From Bathynomus jamesi (lineage: Eukaryota; Arthropoda; Malacostraca; Isopoda; Cirolanidae), in contig JAJOZX010009422.1 of assembly GCA_023014485.1 (NCBI GenBank), forward strand, positions 62,001 to 126,000: a stretch of 64,000 nucleotides of DNA, written 5' to 3'. Of this stretch, positions 45,963 through 57,832 are shown in pieces. Both the position numbers and the translations under genes were made by a program. A model generated the notes under the pieces. It worked only from the letters and a program-made list of their open reading frames with translations. It was not told the origin of the DNA and searched no databases. Every line of letters starts with the position of its first letter. Position 1 is the first letter of the stretch.

Positions 45963-46770
45963 GAACCAAAAGTAGGTATAGAGGTACAGGGTGAACAGTG
46001 CAGGCGAGCTCTGCCCTATACCACTCAAGTCCTTTGTACCAAAGTTCATGATATTTCGAATAGTCTAAACCTTTTAATTAAATAAGCATACAGCTCTAGA
46101 CCATTCTCGCCCTATTCATTCCTACATTCGATAAATCCGTCGAGCAGAGCGGTGTATGCGTATTCAAGAACCGTGTCAAAATAAATCATATCCGTAACAC
46201 GCACGTCTAATATAGGCTTCAGCTTGCGGAATCCGACGATTTCAAACATTCTGTCGAGGATGAATCGGTTTCGCGTGGGGCCAAAAACGTTATTATCAGA
46301 AGCAGTCTTCCATATCAGTCGTATATCAATGCATGGCTGATCGTTATTTATAGACAACGTACAAACAACGGCATATGAAGGGGGCATCACTAATCTGTTC
46401 TCTTCTTGTACCTACACCTGCAGGTATTTTATAACGTCCTCACCCAACTTCTCTTCTATCACGAACTCTTCATCTCCTCAACACTTAAATAAATAACATT
46501 ACGTTTACCAGAGTTTGCTTGTCCAAAAGTCGTTTCCAGTACATAGTTAATGGCACCGGTTTCACGCCTGAACGCACTATGACTTCGTCACGGACACATC
46601 TTACGCGGCATTGAGAATGCTTCTCACAAGAAGTTACATCGTATTCGAGGAGTGCCCGTCCACTTGGTTCAAGCTCTAAGATGATTTTGAGCCACGGGTG
46701 TGCGGATCGGCTCTACGGGGGTGCGAGTCGCAGCATAAGCTGTTGAATCGTGTACGGATTTGTTCTAGCA
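45963..46770 (-). pseudogene. Maverick gene B, copy 2
   Basis: The clearest frame (46390-46112) reads CTLSINNDQPCIDIRLIWKT and RNRFILDRMFEIVGFRKLKP, closely matching copy 1. The N-terminal region appears as THE fragments in other phases: TNPYTIQQLMLRLAPP near 46740 and RSGVKPVPL near 46570. The C-terminal end differs from copy 1 after YRAEL. Function unknown. Confidence 0.6.
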
Positions 46771-46871
46771 TGAAATATACGAGTACTTGTAGCCATTATA
46801 CCGGGCAATTTTCCGACATATGGGGTAATTTCAGTTTTAATATTTTATGCGCACTAAACGTTCTCCACACA

Positions 46872-47443
46872 TTAACAATCCGGTGCACAATTTGAGAGAA
46901 ACATGTGACCGTATTTATCCTTTTTGTTTAACAATCGACACTGGTCTCTAAATTTTATTAGAAACTCACAAACTCCTTTAGCCACAAACTCATTGCGAAC
47001 TTCGTCATGATATATATGAATGTAGTGGTAAAAGTACTTTAGCTTGTCCATGACGACAAGGTGCACATTCTCAACCACAGGGTAAGCGTACTCGGTATGA
47101 TGCAGCATGACATAATACCGCCTATGACACCACTCATCAACAAGACTCAGTACCCATACCCGTTGCTTCTCTTCTGCACGCGTTCTTTCCTTCACCTCAC
47201 GGTATATGTACACTTTTATACAGTTTAGCCCTACAACTTAGTCCATTACATCGTTTGTGCCGCAAAACCCAGCAATACTGTCGCCAGAATATCCATAGAG
47301 TATTTGAACATCTTTTTCCTTCGCGCGATTCAATGTAGCCTTAAAAGTCTCAAAGGAGGGTGGGGTAGGTCGTCTTTCAGTATTCACCACATCATTCGAC
47401 TTTACTTCATAAACGTCGAACACACAATATCAAAAGTAGCCAT
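46872..47443 (-). pseudogene. Maverick gene A, copy 2
   Basis: About 190 codons starting at the ATG at 47443, with PPSFETFKATLNRAKEKDVQ and a short frame break after GYSGDSIAGFCGTNDVMD. It is open again in 47213-46872: IYREVKERTRAEEKQRVWVL, VDEWCHRRYYVMLHHTEYAY, DKYGHMFLSNCAPDC-stop. This copy is free of the LINE and gives the undivided layout of the gene. Confidence 0.62.
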
Positions 47444-47659
47444 CACTATTTTTTCGTCTCCGTGAGAAAATACACGTCTGAGCCCCAGGGTTTACAGAAG
47501 TCAGCTGAGCACGCCGGGGTACAGATATGCCCAGGTAGTAGCAGGAGTCACAAGACCGAGCTCACAGTGGGCGGAACTTAGGATTGTACCCACGCACGCA
47601 CACAGAGGAGAAAATAAAACACTAATTGAAACAAATATACGTAATAAATAAACATATCG

Positions 47660-47665
47660 TTAACA

Positions 47666-47717
<52 letters not shown>
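47660..47717. repeat. CA and AT microsatellite
   Basis: (AC)n followed by (AT)n between polB and gene A, the same place as the larger tract in copy 1. Confidence 0.9.
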
Positions 47718-47722
<5 letters not shown>

Positions 47723-47723
<1 letters not shown>

Positions 47724-50700
47724 CAAGGATTGAGGTATCCAAAGGGTACGGTATCATAGGTACCAGGCACCTGGTAACATTTCCTATAGATGTTACGGCA
47801 TACTTTCGTGCCCCTAAGTTCCTTCACACACCCCAGTTTCTGCGCCCGAAAATTGTGGGTCCCAACAGTCAGTTGGGGTGGATGGTTGTCCTCATCTTCC
47901 AAGCACACTAGATCCTTCAACGAGTAAAAGTTAACGACTCGTCGGTTCGCATGGTTAAGCGTGATACCCTTAGCCTTCACGATATATTTCATATCCTCTC
48001 CACCTCACCCGTACCCCATACTTTTTTGGCCCTGTTGATATAAAGGTGTCAGCGTATGCACCATCACAATACTCATCCTTGATCTCGTCAGTTAACTCTC
48101 CAAGGAATTCTTCAACAGGAGGCATGTATTCACCCTCCCTCTCTGTGAATATTACGCTATCTGTGTCAGCGTACAGCACCCTCCGCCCAAGAGAATGCAG
48201 TAGTCTTCAAAGCTTGATGCGTGCGTATGCCGTTGTGAAGCTGGCTCCAGGTATGTTTGTAAACCGTGAGTTATCTGTGGCCAGTTCGGTGATGTTGTAT
48301 TACCTACATTCATGATCTCCATAACCTCTTTATAGAGAGCGTTGGCATAATCCCAGACTTCACTACAACTTTTGGCCAAATGGACTTCCCTTTGCCAGTA
48401 TTCTGTGCAAATTTTCCACAAAGACTGTTTAGATATAACTTTGCACTAAAGCGCTTGCCAGGATTCTTAAAAATTTGGGAACGGTTAAGCTGTATACCTT
48501 CACGGTCACGGTAACGCTGAACAAAAGACGTTTTTTCATCTTCGGTATCAATTCCTCACGGATACCCCGATGCTTCTACCTTATCCTTCCAAAAAGCGTT
48601 TATATATGGCGTGAAAAGGTTGGGTAGCTTCTGAAACCTCCACACCTCATGTATCTTGAATATTCTGTATCCATGGCGAACGAACAGGTCCATCTCAGGG
48701 CTTGTATATACACCTCTGATCTTACGCTGATTGGTTGTATGATTACAATCCCCGTTGTTCTCCTCTGCGCACTTCACGCACAGGAGAAACATGAGCTTGT
48801 GATCTATAACAACGGGTAATATCGGCTTCCATAAATCGCGAGAGGGGAGCACGTCTACGAAAGAGAGTCCAAAGTAGCGCTCACTCAAGTTAGCTGAGAA
48901 CTCGATGGTTGGCATGGCGGGGCTCACCAGTTTTTCAGGTGCACCTACGGGTTACGGATTGTTCTTCATCACGTAAGGATATAAAGAAGAGAAGTCGTAG
49001 TAATGGAGTTTCACGCCCTCCGTAGGTGTGGAAAGTATAGCTTGAAGGGACTTCTTCGCCCTCCGAAAAAGCTATCACCGCATTTGAGAGGATTCCACAT
49101 CATTGAACGCTTGATGGCCCTTAGTTGTTCACGGTACTGCTCATCGGTTTCCATCCGTGCATCACAGTCATGCTCCCACACGATCTTGTGAGTGAACTGG
49201 GCGCCTATAAGTTGATCGCGGTTACGGGTCCATGCGAGGCTGTCGGCGAGAGATCTTCTATGGAGGTCCCCTGTGACGGCACACTCAGGGCGCGGGCATT
49301 CATTGCACCAGCAGCCGTTAAAGGTGTACACAGTCTTCTCACCAGTGCTTGGATCCTCACTTGGACCATCAGCCCAAAAAACACGACCATTGACCTTAAT
49401 GGTTACTTCCCCCGTGTTACGGGCGTGTTTTATGTATACCCCGGTCTGTTCCTGTATGTGTATTAGCCAGTAAATAGCCTTGTGCCCATAACTGCGGCGA
49501 TTGTTTCTGTAAATGACGGCTAAGGTGTCTTTAGGCATGAAGTTATACTTGAACACTGTAAAACATAATGAGCGATCGTGGTTGCGACTTGCAGCGGATC
49601 GCATTTGAAACGGGCTATGTACATCCTTCTAAAGGCATGGAAACATATTCTAACCACGCGCACATCATTCACACAATAACGCTCACACTCATCAGCTATA
49701 TTTTATGGACTAGTTTCATTAAAACTGTTGTAGTGGCGGTCAAAATCTTCACGCTCACTGTCACTCACGTTGGTGTAGTTAAAGTAATGTTTGGGTGGAG
49801 GTAGTCCTACGTAATTTAAAGTTTCATTAGTGAGGAATGTGTAATGGAAATACCCTTTCGAAACTTCGACGGCTACCCATCACCTTGGGTAGCTTGGCTA
49901 ATTTACAAAGTGTGAATAATAAGGTATCTTTAAACTGAACATTACCTCTTATCTGCATTTGTATAAGTTTGTTCCCCCTTTTCAAAGGGTCGCCTGTAAA
50001 TATCTCCGAAGACTCATGTTCATGCAATTCCTTATAAACGAACTGTGTATCAAATTTTGCACCGTTATGGGTAAGAATATACAGAGTCATTTTTTTTAAC
50101 TTCTCCGCTAATTTGAAAAATAGGATTCAAAGAGTTTCACAGGGCTATCGTGTGCACTCTTTTTAATTAAAAACGTTTGTCCGTTTACCACATTTGTGAC
50201 ACTCATCACACTCGATCTCCATGCACTCATCGCAGATAGTCTGGCTTTAAAGTAAATGTGGAATAACCTCTTTGGTTTCAGCGTTCGTGTGTGTCTCTGT
50301 ATCGTCGTACACGGTTATAGAAGGGCTATTTTTAGACTTAGCATCTTTCATATAACATACTTGCTTTACTCCAGCTGCCTTATATTTCTCATGGCATATA
50401 GAACAGTGAATTTCATCACATTTATGCTTGAAATTCCCCCAATTATCCATCATGCGAAACATACCACACTTACAAATTCTCATTTTCCCTACAAGTGCCA
50501 ATTGATTTATGGAGCTCAAAGGATTTATTATTTAAAAATGTACGTCATCACACATTACATTACCTTTTCTCAGCTTCAACCACACGACTTTCACATTTGG
50601 GGCTTTTACACTGCGCACATACCATGTAGCATTCCTTACAATATTTCACTATATCATCAGCAAACTCGAGACATCCCTTACACAAATCATGATGCCTTTC

Positions 50701-51664
50701 ATATTTTCGACTTTTATCATAACTCGCGTAGAGAGTCCTCATATTACGGATTGGGAGATACGATGTTCCTGACAATCCTAAAATAAGTCTTCTACGATCT
50801 CTCACACAGCTTTTTAAAACATACAGTTTACGAACACGCTGCACTACCGTAGGCAGCCAGATATTAAACGCGATTGTATTTACCACAGTGAACATATAAG
50901 CTAAGACTATTGCTATAAAGCCACAACCACGATCGACGTTTAAATGTTTTCTGTAAATAATCGGAGAATTGAAATTTAGAGTATAAGGTGTGGCACTATG
51001 ACCCGCAACCCGGAATACTCTATCATTATCTATCGTCAAGTTGTCCATGTTGAAGGCTGTACTACTTTGAGAGACCTGCATTATACGACCCAAGATATAT
51101 TCTATGTCTGCAGTCTGAATGGTATTACTACCCAAAAATAATCTACATCCCCGTCATCTGAACCGAAACTGAAGGACAACCTCGTCCGGACTTCACGTTC
51201 GTCGCGGTTCTGAAGGGCAAACTCCACAATACGTTCAATTACGCGTCGCAATCCAACACCGTTGTTATACATGGGTGCAGGGTCAATCCTGACCACGTAC
51301 CGATTTCGAGTCAGGGCAGGGGTGGGGGTAGCAGTGCGTACCACAGCACAAGAAGCTGCTGCTGCTGGTGTGGAGGAAGTACACGGAATTGACCAGGAAT
51401 TAAGGGGTATATTTGAGGAAGATACTATTGTGGGGTTTGTGTCGTAAGGCGTAGAGGGTTGAGGGCTCTATTACTGGGATCTAACAACCGGCGCAATCCT
51501 GGTGCGCTTTATACCTGACGTGGAGGGTTCTTCATCATGCTTCCGCATTGAATTGTCGCGTGCTACAGGTATCGCTGGTGAGGGTTCGTCAGCGGGATGG
51601 AGTCTGTAGCTACACGGTCATCGGGGCATCTGTAATATCGATGATGGGGGTGTACATCGTTCAT
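47723..51664 (-). pseudogene. Maverick protein-primed family B DNA polymerase, copy 2
   Basis: A candidate ATG at 51664 matches the copy 1 start. Fragments in order: TPALTRNRYVVRIDP, DNLTIDNDRVFRVAGHSATP, CKGCLEFADDIVKYCKECYM (Cys-rich), ICKCGMFRMMDNWGN, VYDDTETHT where motif I normally reads DIE, THNGAKFDTQFVYKEL (exonuclease II with Asn), VNGRVFWADGPSED, SLYPYVM in motif A near 48970 (+ strand coordinates), KDKVEASGYP, YADTDSVIFTEREGE (motif C) and the C-terminus [15 protein letters not shown]. At least ten frame breaks. Not split by any transposon. Confidence 0.87.
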
Positions 51665-51730
51665 TCACGGTTCTGTGGAAGAAGAAAAACAAGAATATAA
51701 GGAACACTTAAATTTTGTTATATTTTGTAA

Positions 51731-52393
51731 ATGACCCACTTAGGGTGTGACGTGTTAGAGATGGAATCTGTAGAAAAATTCAGGTTCACAAGCCCCTCTA
51801 CATGTAATATATCTGGCCCTACAGGACGTGGTAAAACTGTGTTTATGCTTAAAATCATTAAAGATAAGAGGGAGATGTTCTCAAAATTTGTGCATAAAGT
51901 AATATGGTGCTATTCGACGTATCAATCAGTGTTCAACGAGTACCAAGATGATATTTTGTTCCACAGGGGTGTATATGACGTTAATTCGTTAAAGGGAAAT
52001 GAGCATACAGTCACTGTAATTGACGATTTCATGTTGGAAATGGATAAAACGTTTTCCGAGACATTTACAGTGTTCTCCCACCATCTTAACATAAGCGTAT
52101 TCTTCATCAATCAGAATCTATTTTTCAAAAATAGATACATGCGCGATGTGTCGTTAAATACACAATATGTAGTCTTATTCGCGCAACGTAGAGATGTGTC
52201 ACAAATTGGGGTATTAGCCAATCAAATGTTCCCGAATCAGCGTAAGGAGTTTTTGAAAGTTTATAAAGAAGCTACAAATCGGCGTTACGGATATTTGTTT
52301 TGTGACATTCACCCGCGAAACACGTTTAGGGTGCTGCTTCTAAGTACGAATATATTCCCAAACGAGTCTGAAACGGTATATATTCCAGAATGA
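51731..52393 (+). CDS. Maverick packaging ATPase, intact
   Basis: 220 codons. MESVEKFRF is the conserved beginning, and the codons before it may be leader. Walker A is GPTGRGKT near residue 35, Walker B TVTVIDDFML near residue 95, and the sensor-like segment is VFFINQNLFFKNRYMRD. The C-terminus is NIFPNESETVYIPE. It is full length for the family of small FtsK/HerA-like (A32-type) genome-packaging ATPases. It is the only unbroken capsid-arm gene in the window and lies divergent from polB. Whether it is expressed cannot be told from sequence. Confidence 0.88.
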   Translation: MTHLGCDVLEMESVEKFRFTSPSTCNISGPTGRGKTVFMLKIIKDKREMFSKFVHKVIWCYSTYQSVFNEYQDDILFHRGVYDVNSLKGNEHTVTVIDDFMLEMDKTFSETFTVFSHHLNISVFFINQNLFFKNRYMRDVSLNTQYVVLFAQRRDVSQIGVLANQMFPNQRKEFLKVYKEATNRRYGYLFCDIHPRNTFRVLLLSTNIFPNESETVYIPE

Positions 52394-52541
52394 CAAATAG
52401 GCTGACGAAATACTGTGAATTAATAAAAATTTATCAACGATTGCCCGGGCACTGCAACAGATGTTTGTTAAAAATATCGACTCCGACTTTTTAAAATGCA
52501 TCTGTGAAATCTGTCTTAATGTTATAAAATGTAATGTACCA

Positions 52542-52710
52542 ATGAAACCCCTCAGAAGGCTCGCCTACGTCGTTACAAGAACATAATACGTACGCTCGCT
52601 CGTAAAAGTCAAACTGTGGGAAGAAAAAGCGAATTATTGTACAAAGAGGGGGATCATTCCTCCCCATCTTATTTTCAGTTTTGGGACCTTTACTGACTAG
52701 ATTAATATGA
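52542..52710 (+). pseudogene. Maverick small basic, hydrophobic-tailed protein, copy 2
   Basis: ATG at 52542 with a one-base loss in the first codons relative to copy 1. The Arg/Lys-rich frame RRYKNIIRTLARKSQTVG continues with a hydrophobic end, after another frame change, to TGA at 52708-52710. That stop overlaps the next start as ATGATGA. Function unknown; membrane- or virion-associated by composition only. Confidence 0.5.
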
Positions 52711-53456
52711 TGAAGAAAGTGGTAGTGATTCCGCACGAGGTGTATGCTTCACTGCAAAGTTCAAAGAATCCAGACACGGTTCTAGAACCCCGTAAAAGCA
52801 GGCTTAAAAGAATGGAAAGCGAATTGTTAGCCCTATTAAACAGTGAAAAGTCACCTGATGAGAAAAGGATCTTGTACCAAGAGGCTCTGCAGAAATTTCT
52901 TCATGAGTACGAAGATTATAAGAATCCGACAGAGCTCCCCGTGGTTATTAGGCACAGCGCGAGCAACGATGAGCATGGCGACATAGGACCTGGGCCGACG
53001 TTAGAGATGACCAACCAAAGAATAACGGAACGCAACACATCGAGCATGTATTAAAAAGCAGTCTCCCACATACATTGAGGAATAAAGGCTTAAGTCTTTA
53101 TAATCTATTGAGTGAGGACCCCATCATACAGTGGACCGATACAGGCGAGGTCATTGTTGAAGGAACAAGGGTACAGGGATCCAATATCGTCGACATTGTC
53201 CATGATCTGGTGAGAAAGTGGGACAGGCCCTCACCAACAGGATGGAAGCATATTAAAGCAAGACTACAACAAATAAATGTCCCCAAAACATTGATAGGAA
53301 ATCTGAATAGGTTAAAAGACTTGGAACAAGTCTCGCATGTGCACAACTGAGTACGCCATCACCCCCAACAGTAGCATCTCTGAAGAGGAGAAAGAAGAGA
53401 CAAACGGCCAACCTTATCCACGTGTCTCTAAAATACGCAAATGGCTAACATATTAA
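52707..53456 (+). pseudogene. Maverick conserved protein upstream of integrase, copy 2
   Basis: Frame 52707-53054 reads MMKKVVVIPHEVYASLQSSK and ESELLALLNSEKSPDEKRIL. The frame shifts near 53040 to 53075-53350, with LYNLLSEDPIIQWTDTGEVI, GSNIVDIVHDLVRKW and GWKHIKARLQQINVPKTL. It shifts again, and the conserved end RVSKIRKWLTY-stop (53454-53456) overlaps the integrase start by 16 bases. The overlap is a virus-like compact arrangement. I recognise the family only as a regular Maverick neighbour of the integrase. Confidence 0.6.
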
Positions 53457-54511
53457 GAAAACGCTATTATGACATTTCTAACCCGCCTCCTATGGCGGTG
53501 TTAATAGACTGTACAGAGGTGTTTACAATGATGGAGTAGGGAAAAAAGATGTTGAGAGGTTTTTGCGGGAGCAGGATGCTTATACACTTCATAAGCCTGA
53601 GAAAAAGGTTTAAAACGGCCAAGACAACAGCGGCTTCGATTGACTCTATTTGGCAAGCGGATTTAACAGACATGCAAAGATATTCAGTGTATAATGATGG
53701 CTACCGCTACATCCTATTCATAATAGATGTATTCTCTAGATATCTGTGGCTAATTCCTCTGAAAAATAAATCGCCTGAAACAGTTGCTAAAGCTACCAAA
53801 ACGCTGATGTTGAAAGAAAACAGGGTTCCTGGCTATTTTTGTACTGATATGGGGGAAAGAATTTATAGGCCGCGCTTTTCAGAACATGCTGACAGAGTTT
53901 AATATCAGTTACTACACTAGCAATTCTATACATAAGGCCACTTTAGCTGAAAGAGTTCAACGTACCATAAAGGAACGCATGCATCGCTATTTTACACATA
54001 AAAACACAAACAGATATATAAACATTCTGGGATCATTGGCGTCGTCATACAATCGTTCACACCACCGTACGATTGGCACAACACCTAACGAAGTTTTAGA
54101 AAGAGGTACGCGCCATAGCCTGATGTGAGAAGAGATGGAGCACCGCGACCACACTCTACATGTTTCAAAATCAATGATTATGTAAGGCTATCGCGTTCGG
54201 GAAATAAATTTGAGAGGGGATTTGAGCAAGGATGGACACGTGAGATTTTTGAAGTTAGTGCTATGAGACCTAAAGACGAGATAATGATGTATTTCGTTGA
54301 AGATTTAAATGGGGAGGAAATCACAGGAGGCTTTTACCGCGAGGAGTTGCAGAAAGTGTCTTTTAATTTAGGCAAAAATGTGTTTAAAATTGAAAAAAGT
54401 TTAGGCAGCAAAGGTTCAGGAAAGAGAAAAATGTACCTGGTGAAATGGGTAGGGTATCCAGAAACCTTCAATACCTATATAAAAGCTGCTGCAATAATGA
54501 AGCTTAAATAG
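53441..54511 (+). pseudogene. Maverick rve integrase with chromodomain, copy 2
   Basis: Begins MANILRKRYYDISNPP at 53441. Then a frameshifted linker; DSIWQADLTDMQRYSVYNDG (first catalytic Asp); YILFIIDVFSRYLWLIPLKN; NRVPGYFCTDMGE (second Asp); NISYYTSNSIHKATLAERVQ, where ATLAERV supplies the catalytic Glu; HHRTIGTTPNEVLERG; and in a last frame DYVRLSRSGNKFERGFEQGW and the chromodomain-like MYLVKWVGYPETFNTYIKAA. Frames change near 53500, 53890, and 54120. The catalytic triad positions all survive in pieces. It would insert the element and bind chromatin through its tail. Confidence 0.85.
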
Positions 54512-54519
54512 TATGCAAC

Positions 54520-55383
54520 ATGGCGCCTAACCACTTCTATGTCACACTCCCGTCCTCTTCTTCTCTGTCTGTACATCCTAACAACACCCTGGCCAACTTT
54601 GTAACAGAACTCCATGGGCCCATTGAGTTGGAACGTGATTCGTACGAAGTTGGTGTTTGTGAATTCCAGCTAGCCACCAAATTTTTAACTCTTGAAAATG
54701 AACAGATCATATTTCTGATCCTTAGAAGAGTCGATGAGTGTGAAAAATTAGGCATAACCTTAGACAACACTATGCGATCAGTCCTGTTCGGTGAGGTACA
54801 GTACTATAGTACAAATGTAACACTAGGAATCGGTCATTATGACACAGCCACGGACATTGTGACGGGTTTAAACAAGAGTCTTGAAAAGTCGTACCTGACA
54901 AACGACTTACTTTTTGAAGTCGTAAACATAGACACGCCTGCACGCACGTTGAAGTTAAAATCAACGCTTAGTAGAAATATTAAAGACAAAGAGCTGTTCA
55001 CAATTGTGGCCGAGGGTCGATATGTGCAGCCCTCCAAAGAGACCTTTCACGAGGCACAACATGACTTGTCCAGCTTAATGTATCAGTTGAAATTGGAGAA
55101 ATTGGGTGAAAGCTATCCATCCCCAGACATGTGCTATATTTACAGCAATATCGTGGAGCATCAATTTGTTGGGGACACCCAGGCGCCTGCTGCGCATTGT
55201 ACACATTCCCAACCATAGAGGGAAGAGTTTGAGCATTACATATGACAAGCCCCATTATGTGAATGTTGCGACTAATCTATTAACCAATATCTCAATATAT
55301 ATAAGAACGATTGAGGAAAAAATTTCCCATTCGGTGATGGGAGCTTAACAGTGAAGCTACACTTTCGTCGCATTCAGTTATAA
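54520..55383 (+). pseudogene. Maverick penton-like minor capsid protein, copy 2
   Basis: The start MAPNHFYVTLPSSSSLSVHP lies nine bases after the integrase stop. It is open for about 220 codons through LPSS, NNTLANFVTELHGPIELE, DSYEVGVCEFQLATKFLTL and DMCYIYSNIVEHQFVGDTQA. One frame change near 55190 follows, then IVHIPNHRGKSLSITYDKPH and a second change near 55335, ending HFRRIQL-TAA. The TAA overlaps the ATG of the next gene (TAATG). This copy lacks the hAT insertion and so gives its empty site. Confidence 0.82.
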
Positions 55384-55773
55384 TGACCCGAAGGCCTTTC
55401 ACAGTCTATCGAGGGTGAGATATCAGCGTGGGAGTGGGCTTGGATCCATTTTTTCAACCATACTACGCACGGCTGTCCCATTGTTGAAGAGGGATGCTAG
55501 ATATATCGGGAGGAAGGCGTTACAATCAGGTTTTAACACGGTAGAAGACATAAAGGGTGGAACTAAACCTAAAGAAGCTCTAAAAAAAAACATTTAAAAC
55601 GTATACGGGACGAAATCATCAAAGATGCAGAGAAAAATGCGTGGTGGCGGAAAGAAAAAGAAGAGGGCTGTCCTGAAGAAGGGGTTACCAACACGTGGCG
55701 CTAAACGTAAAAGGACATAAAAAAGAAGTGTTCTAAGCGTATGAAGCCTGTGGCTGATCGTTTTTTTAACTGA
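55383..55773 (+). pseudogene. Maverick basic core-like protein, copy 2
   Basis: Begins MTRRPFTVYRG, then an early stop. The conserved block GLGSIFSTILRTAVPLLKRD follows in another frame to 55597, and the Lys/Arg-rich tail continues in a third (KMRGGGKKKKRAVLKKG). The layout and tail match copy 1. The pVI/pX-like role is inferred from the amphipathic block and basic tail. Confidence 0.58.
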
Positions 55774-55849
55774 TATAAACTGAGGAGACTGCTCTCACGA
55801 ATCATAGGCCGATTACTACTTGTCGAGAGAGGTGGCACTATTTCTAACT

Positions 55850-57060
55850 CGTCATCGCGCATTTCATCCATCCGTGCACCCCACAATGTTGTAAATCGGA
55901 ACTGTCCCTCTTTGATTTGCCTCCTACACAGGTTTCTATTGAGCATAGAGACTTTATTAAAATTAACCCATTAAACACAATTAGTTCACCGAGTGCCCCT
56001 ATAGAATTCGTGATACCCAGCTTAGGCCCATATTTCTTTTATCCAGCCTGTATGCACATGTACTCTAAACTGCGTATAGCCCATTCAGATGGAACGGACT
56101 GCGATGATAGTTACTCTGCATACCCTGAAACCAACTTTCTACACTCCATATTCAGCCAGTGTGAGGTGCATTTAAATAAGGTTAACATCTCAGCAGGAAC
56201 AGGTTATTATCACCTATGAGGCTATTTGGAAAATGTCCTGAACTTTTCAAAAGAAGCAGAGGATACCTTTTTACCTACTGAGGGCTATTGTCAGACTAAA
56301 GACGAAAGTATTATAAAGGATAAATTTAAAAATTCTAAAAAGAAGATTACGAGTGTTTTGGACGACTGCATACAGACTTCACATTCCAGGAGAAACTGCT
56401 TATGAATGGGGTGGATATGAAGTTAAAGCTCACCCGCACGAATCCTGAGATCTGCATAAATCTGGGACCTGATCAGAACCATATCTGCGCGTACGGCGAG
56501 TGAAATTAAGTTCGCCGAAATATGCAGAAATTGAAAAATGTTTAATACACGCAATAATAAAATACCCAATTAACGGAGTACAGATCAAACTATACCAGGT
56601 ACCCCCAGGGTTGGCCTCGAAGCCGCTAGAAAACGTGGCCCTGGGAGTTATGCCTAAAAGGTTATTTATTGGAATTTAGGATCACGCTTCGACGAATGGA
56701 AAATATAAAAAGAGCGCCTTTAAATTTGAGAATTTCGGCCTTAAAGATATAACTCTATACGTAAATGGCGTTGCATTGGCGGGACTATGGTTACGGACTA
56801 CTCATCAGACGCTGTGTTTCCGCTCTGCGCGAGAGCTTATAGCAATCTGGCCCATATTGCCGGTGGCTGTGACGAGCTTGGGATTGGCGTAACGCAGAAA
56901 GAAATCTTCGATCAATTTAACCTTTACCCACTTGATATTACCCCGACTTATCTGCTAGTATAAATACCCACTTAAGTCCACAACAAAGTGGGAACATTTC
57001 AGTCAGATTGGAGTTCGCCGACCCTATAGACGGGCCTATTAGTGTACTAGTATAATTCGA
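55850..57060 (+). pseudogene. Maverick major capsid protein (hexon-like), copy 2
   Basis: Fragments in order: CCKSELSLFDLPPTQ-like start region near 55890; PPTQVSIEHRDFIKINPLNT (from 55917); SAPIEFVIPSLGPYFFYPAC; MYSKLRIAHSDGTDC; TNFLHSIFSQCEVHLNKVNI; then LLMNGVDMKLKLTRTNPEIC near 56400; and NFGLKDITLYVNGVALA toward 56780. The tail near 57000 corresponds to the copy 1 C-terminus. Several stops and small deletions (for example near 56470 and 56690) make it more decayed than in copy 1. Confidence 0.78.
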
Positions 57061-57115
57061 ATCAAAAGTCTAATAGAGCTCGACCGTTTCAGGAACGTTA
57101 TCACAGACTTTTAAA

Positions 57116-57590
57116 ATGAACGCGAATACACTCCAGAGAGCAATGAAGATTGACGGAGTCACACGCTCCAAATTTATCAGTGTGTTTGTGAAGAAAGAAG
57201 CAATGAAATTGCCAACTACGAGAGATTGGTGTTGTCTTATCGTCAATACGTCCATTGTGGGCGGGTGAGGGGATTCATTAGTTTGCAATCTATTTTAAAA
57301 ATAGGGAAAAAATGTACTATTTTGATTCACTCGGCACTCAGCCCTGGAGTGACCCTGTGGTTGTACCAATTTATCGAACAGCTACATATCCCTGAAATTG
57401 TCTGGAATCCTTACCGTTTCCAAGGATATTTTAGTAATACTTGTGGCATGTACCGTCTCTCATTTCTCCGGCACATGTCACGTGGGAAAAGATTTATACA
57501 TTTTTTAAAATTATTCGATTTGTGCTACACTGAGATGAATGATGAATTTGTATGCAGAGAGATAAAAAAAAAGGTTTCCATTTGTGTGCA
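57116..57590 (+). pseudogene. Maverick adenain-like protease, copy 2
   Basis: ATG at 57116. The block VTRSKFISVFVKKEAMKLPT is followed by a nonsense change right after the catalytic-His position: codons read GGG ATT CAT TAG, where TGG (Trp) is expected. Downstream pieces MYYFDSLGTQPWSDP, NPYRFQGYFSNTCGMYRLSF (region of the catalytic Cys) and RGKRFIHFLKLFD lie in mixed frames. Here the His codon is preserved and the Trp is lost, the reverse of copy 1. Confidence 0.75.
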
Positions 57591-57615
57591 CTCGATGTAT
57601 TGTGAAAAGTTTTAC

Positions 57616-57680
57616 GTATATATATATATATATATAATTGTAACTATTTTGTAAAGTTTTACGTGTATATATATATATAA
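57616..57680. repeat. Duplicated tail with AT microsatellite
   Basis: The sequence tgt-aaagttttacgt followed by (TA)n occurs twice (about 57602 and 57653), immediately after the protease region. It may mark the decayed edge of copy 2. Confidence 0.7.
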
Positions 57681-57832
57681 TTAGAACTGTAAAATGTATC
57701 CATTAATGTTATTCTTATTTAATGGACGCTAGTTCTGTAAGCCGATTGTAATAAAACATGCTTTCTACCATTTAATAAATTGAATGAAAATACAATGTGT
57801 TTGGTTCATAACCACAAAAATGAAACTTAAAT

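Larger units (their letters stand above)
45858..57590. mobile_element. Maverick/Polinton (adintovirus-like) copy 2
   Basis: Same gene order as copy 1 but reversed and without large insertions: genes C, B, A and polB on the minus strand (45.9-51.7 kb), then ATPase to protease on the plus strand (51.7-57.6 kb). Homology with copy 1 stops abruptly inside gene C at about 45858 and, on the other side, continues through the protease. No terminal inverted repeats were recognised. Most genes carry frameshifts; the ATPase is open. Confidence 0.88.
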
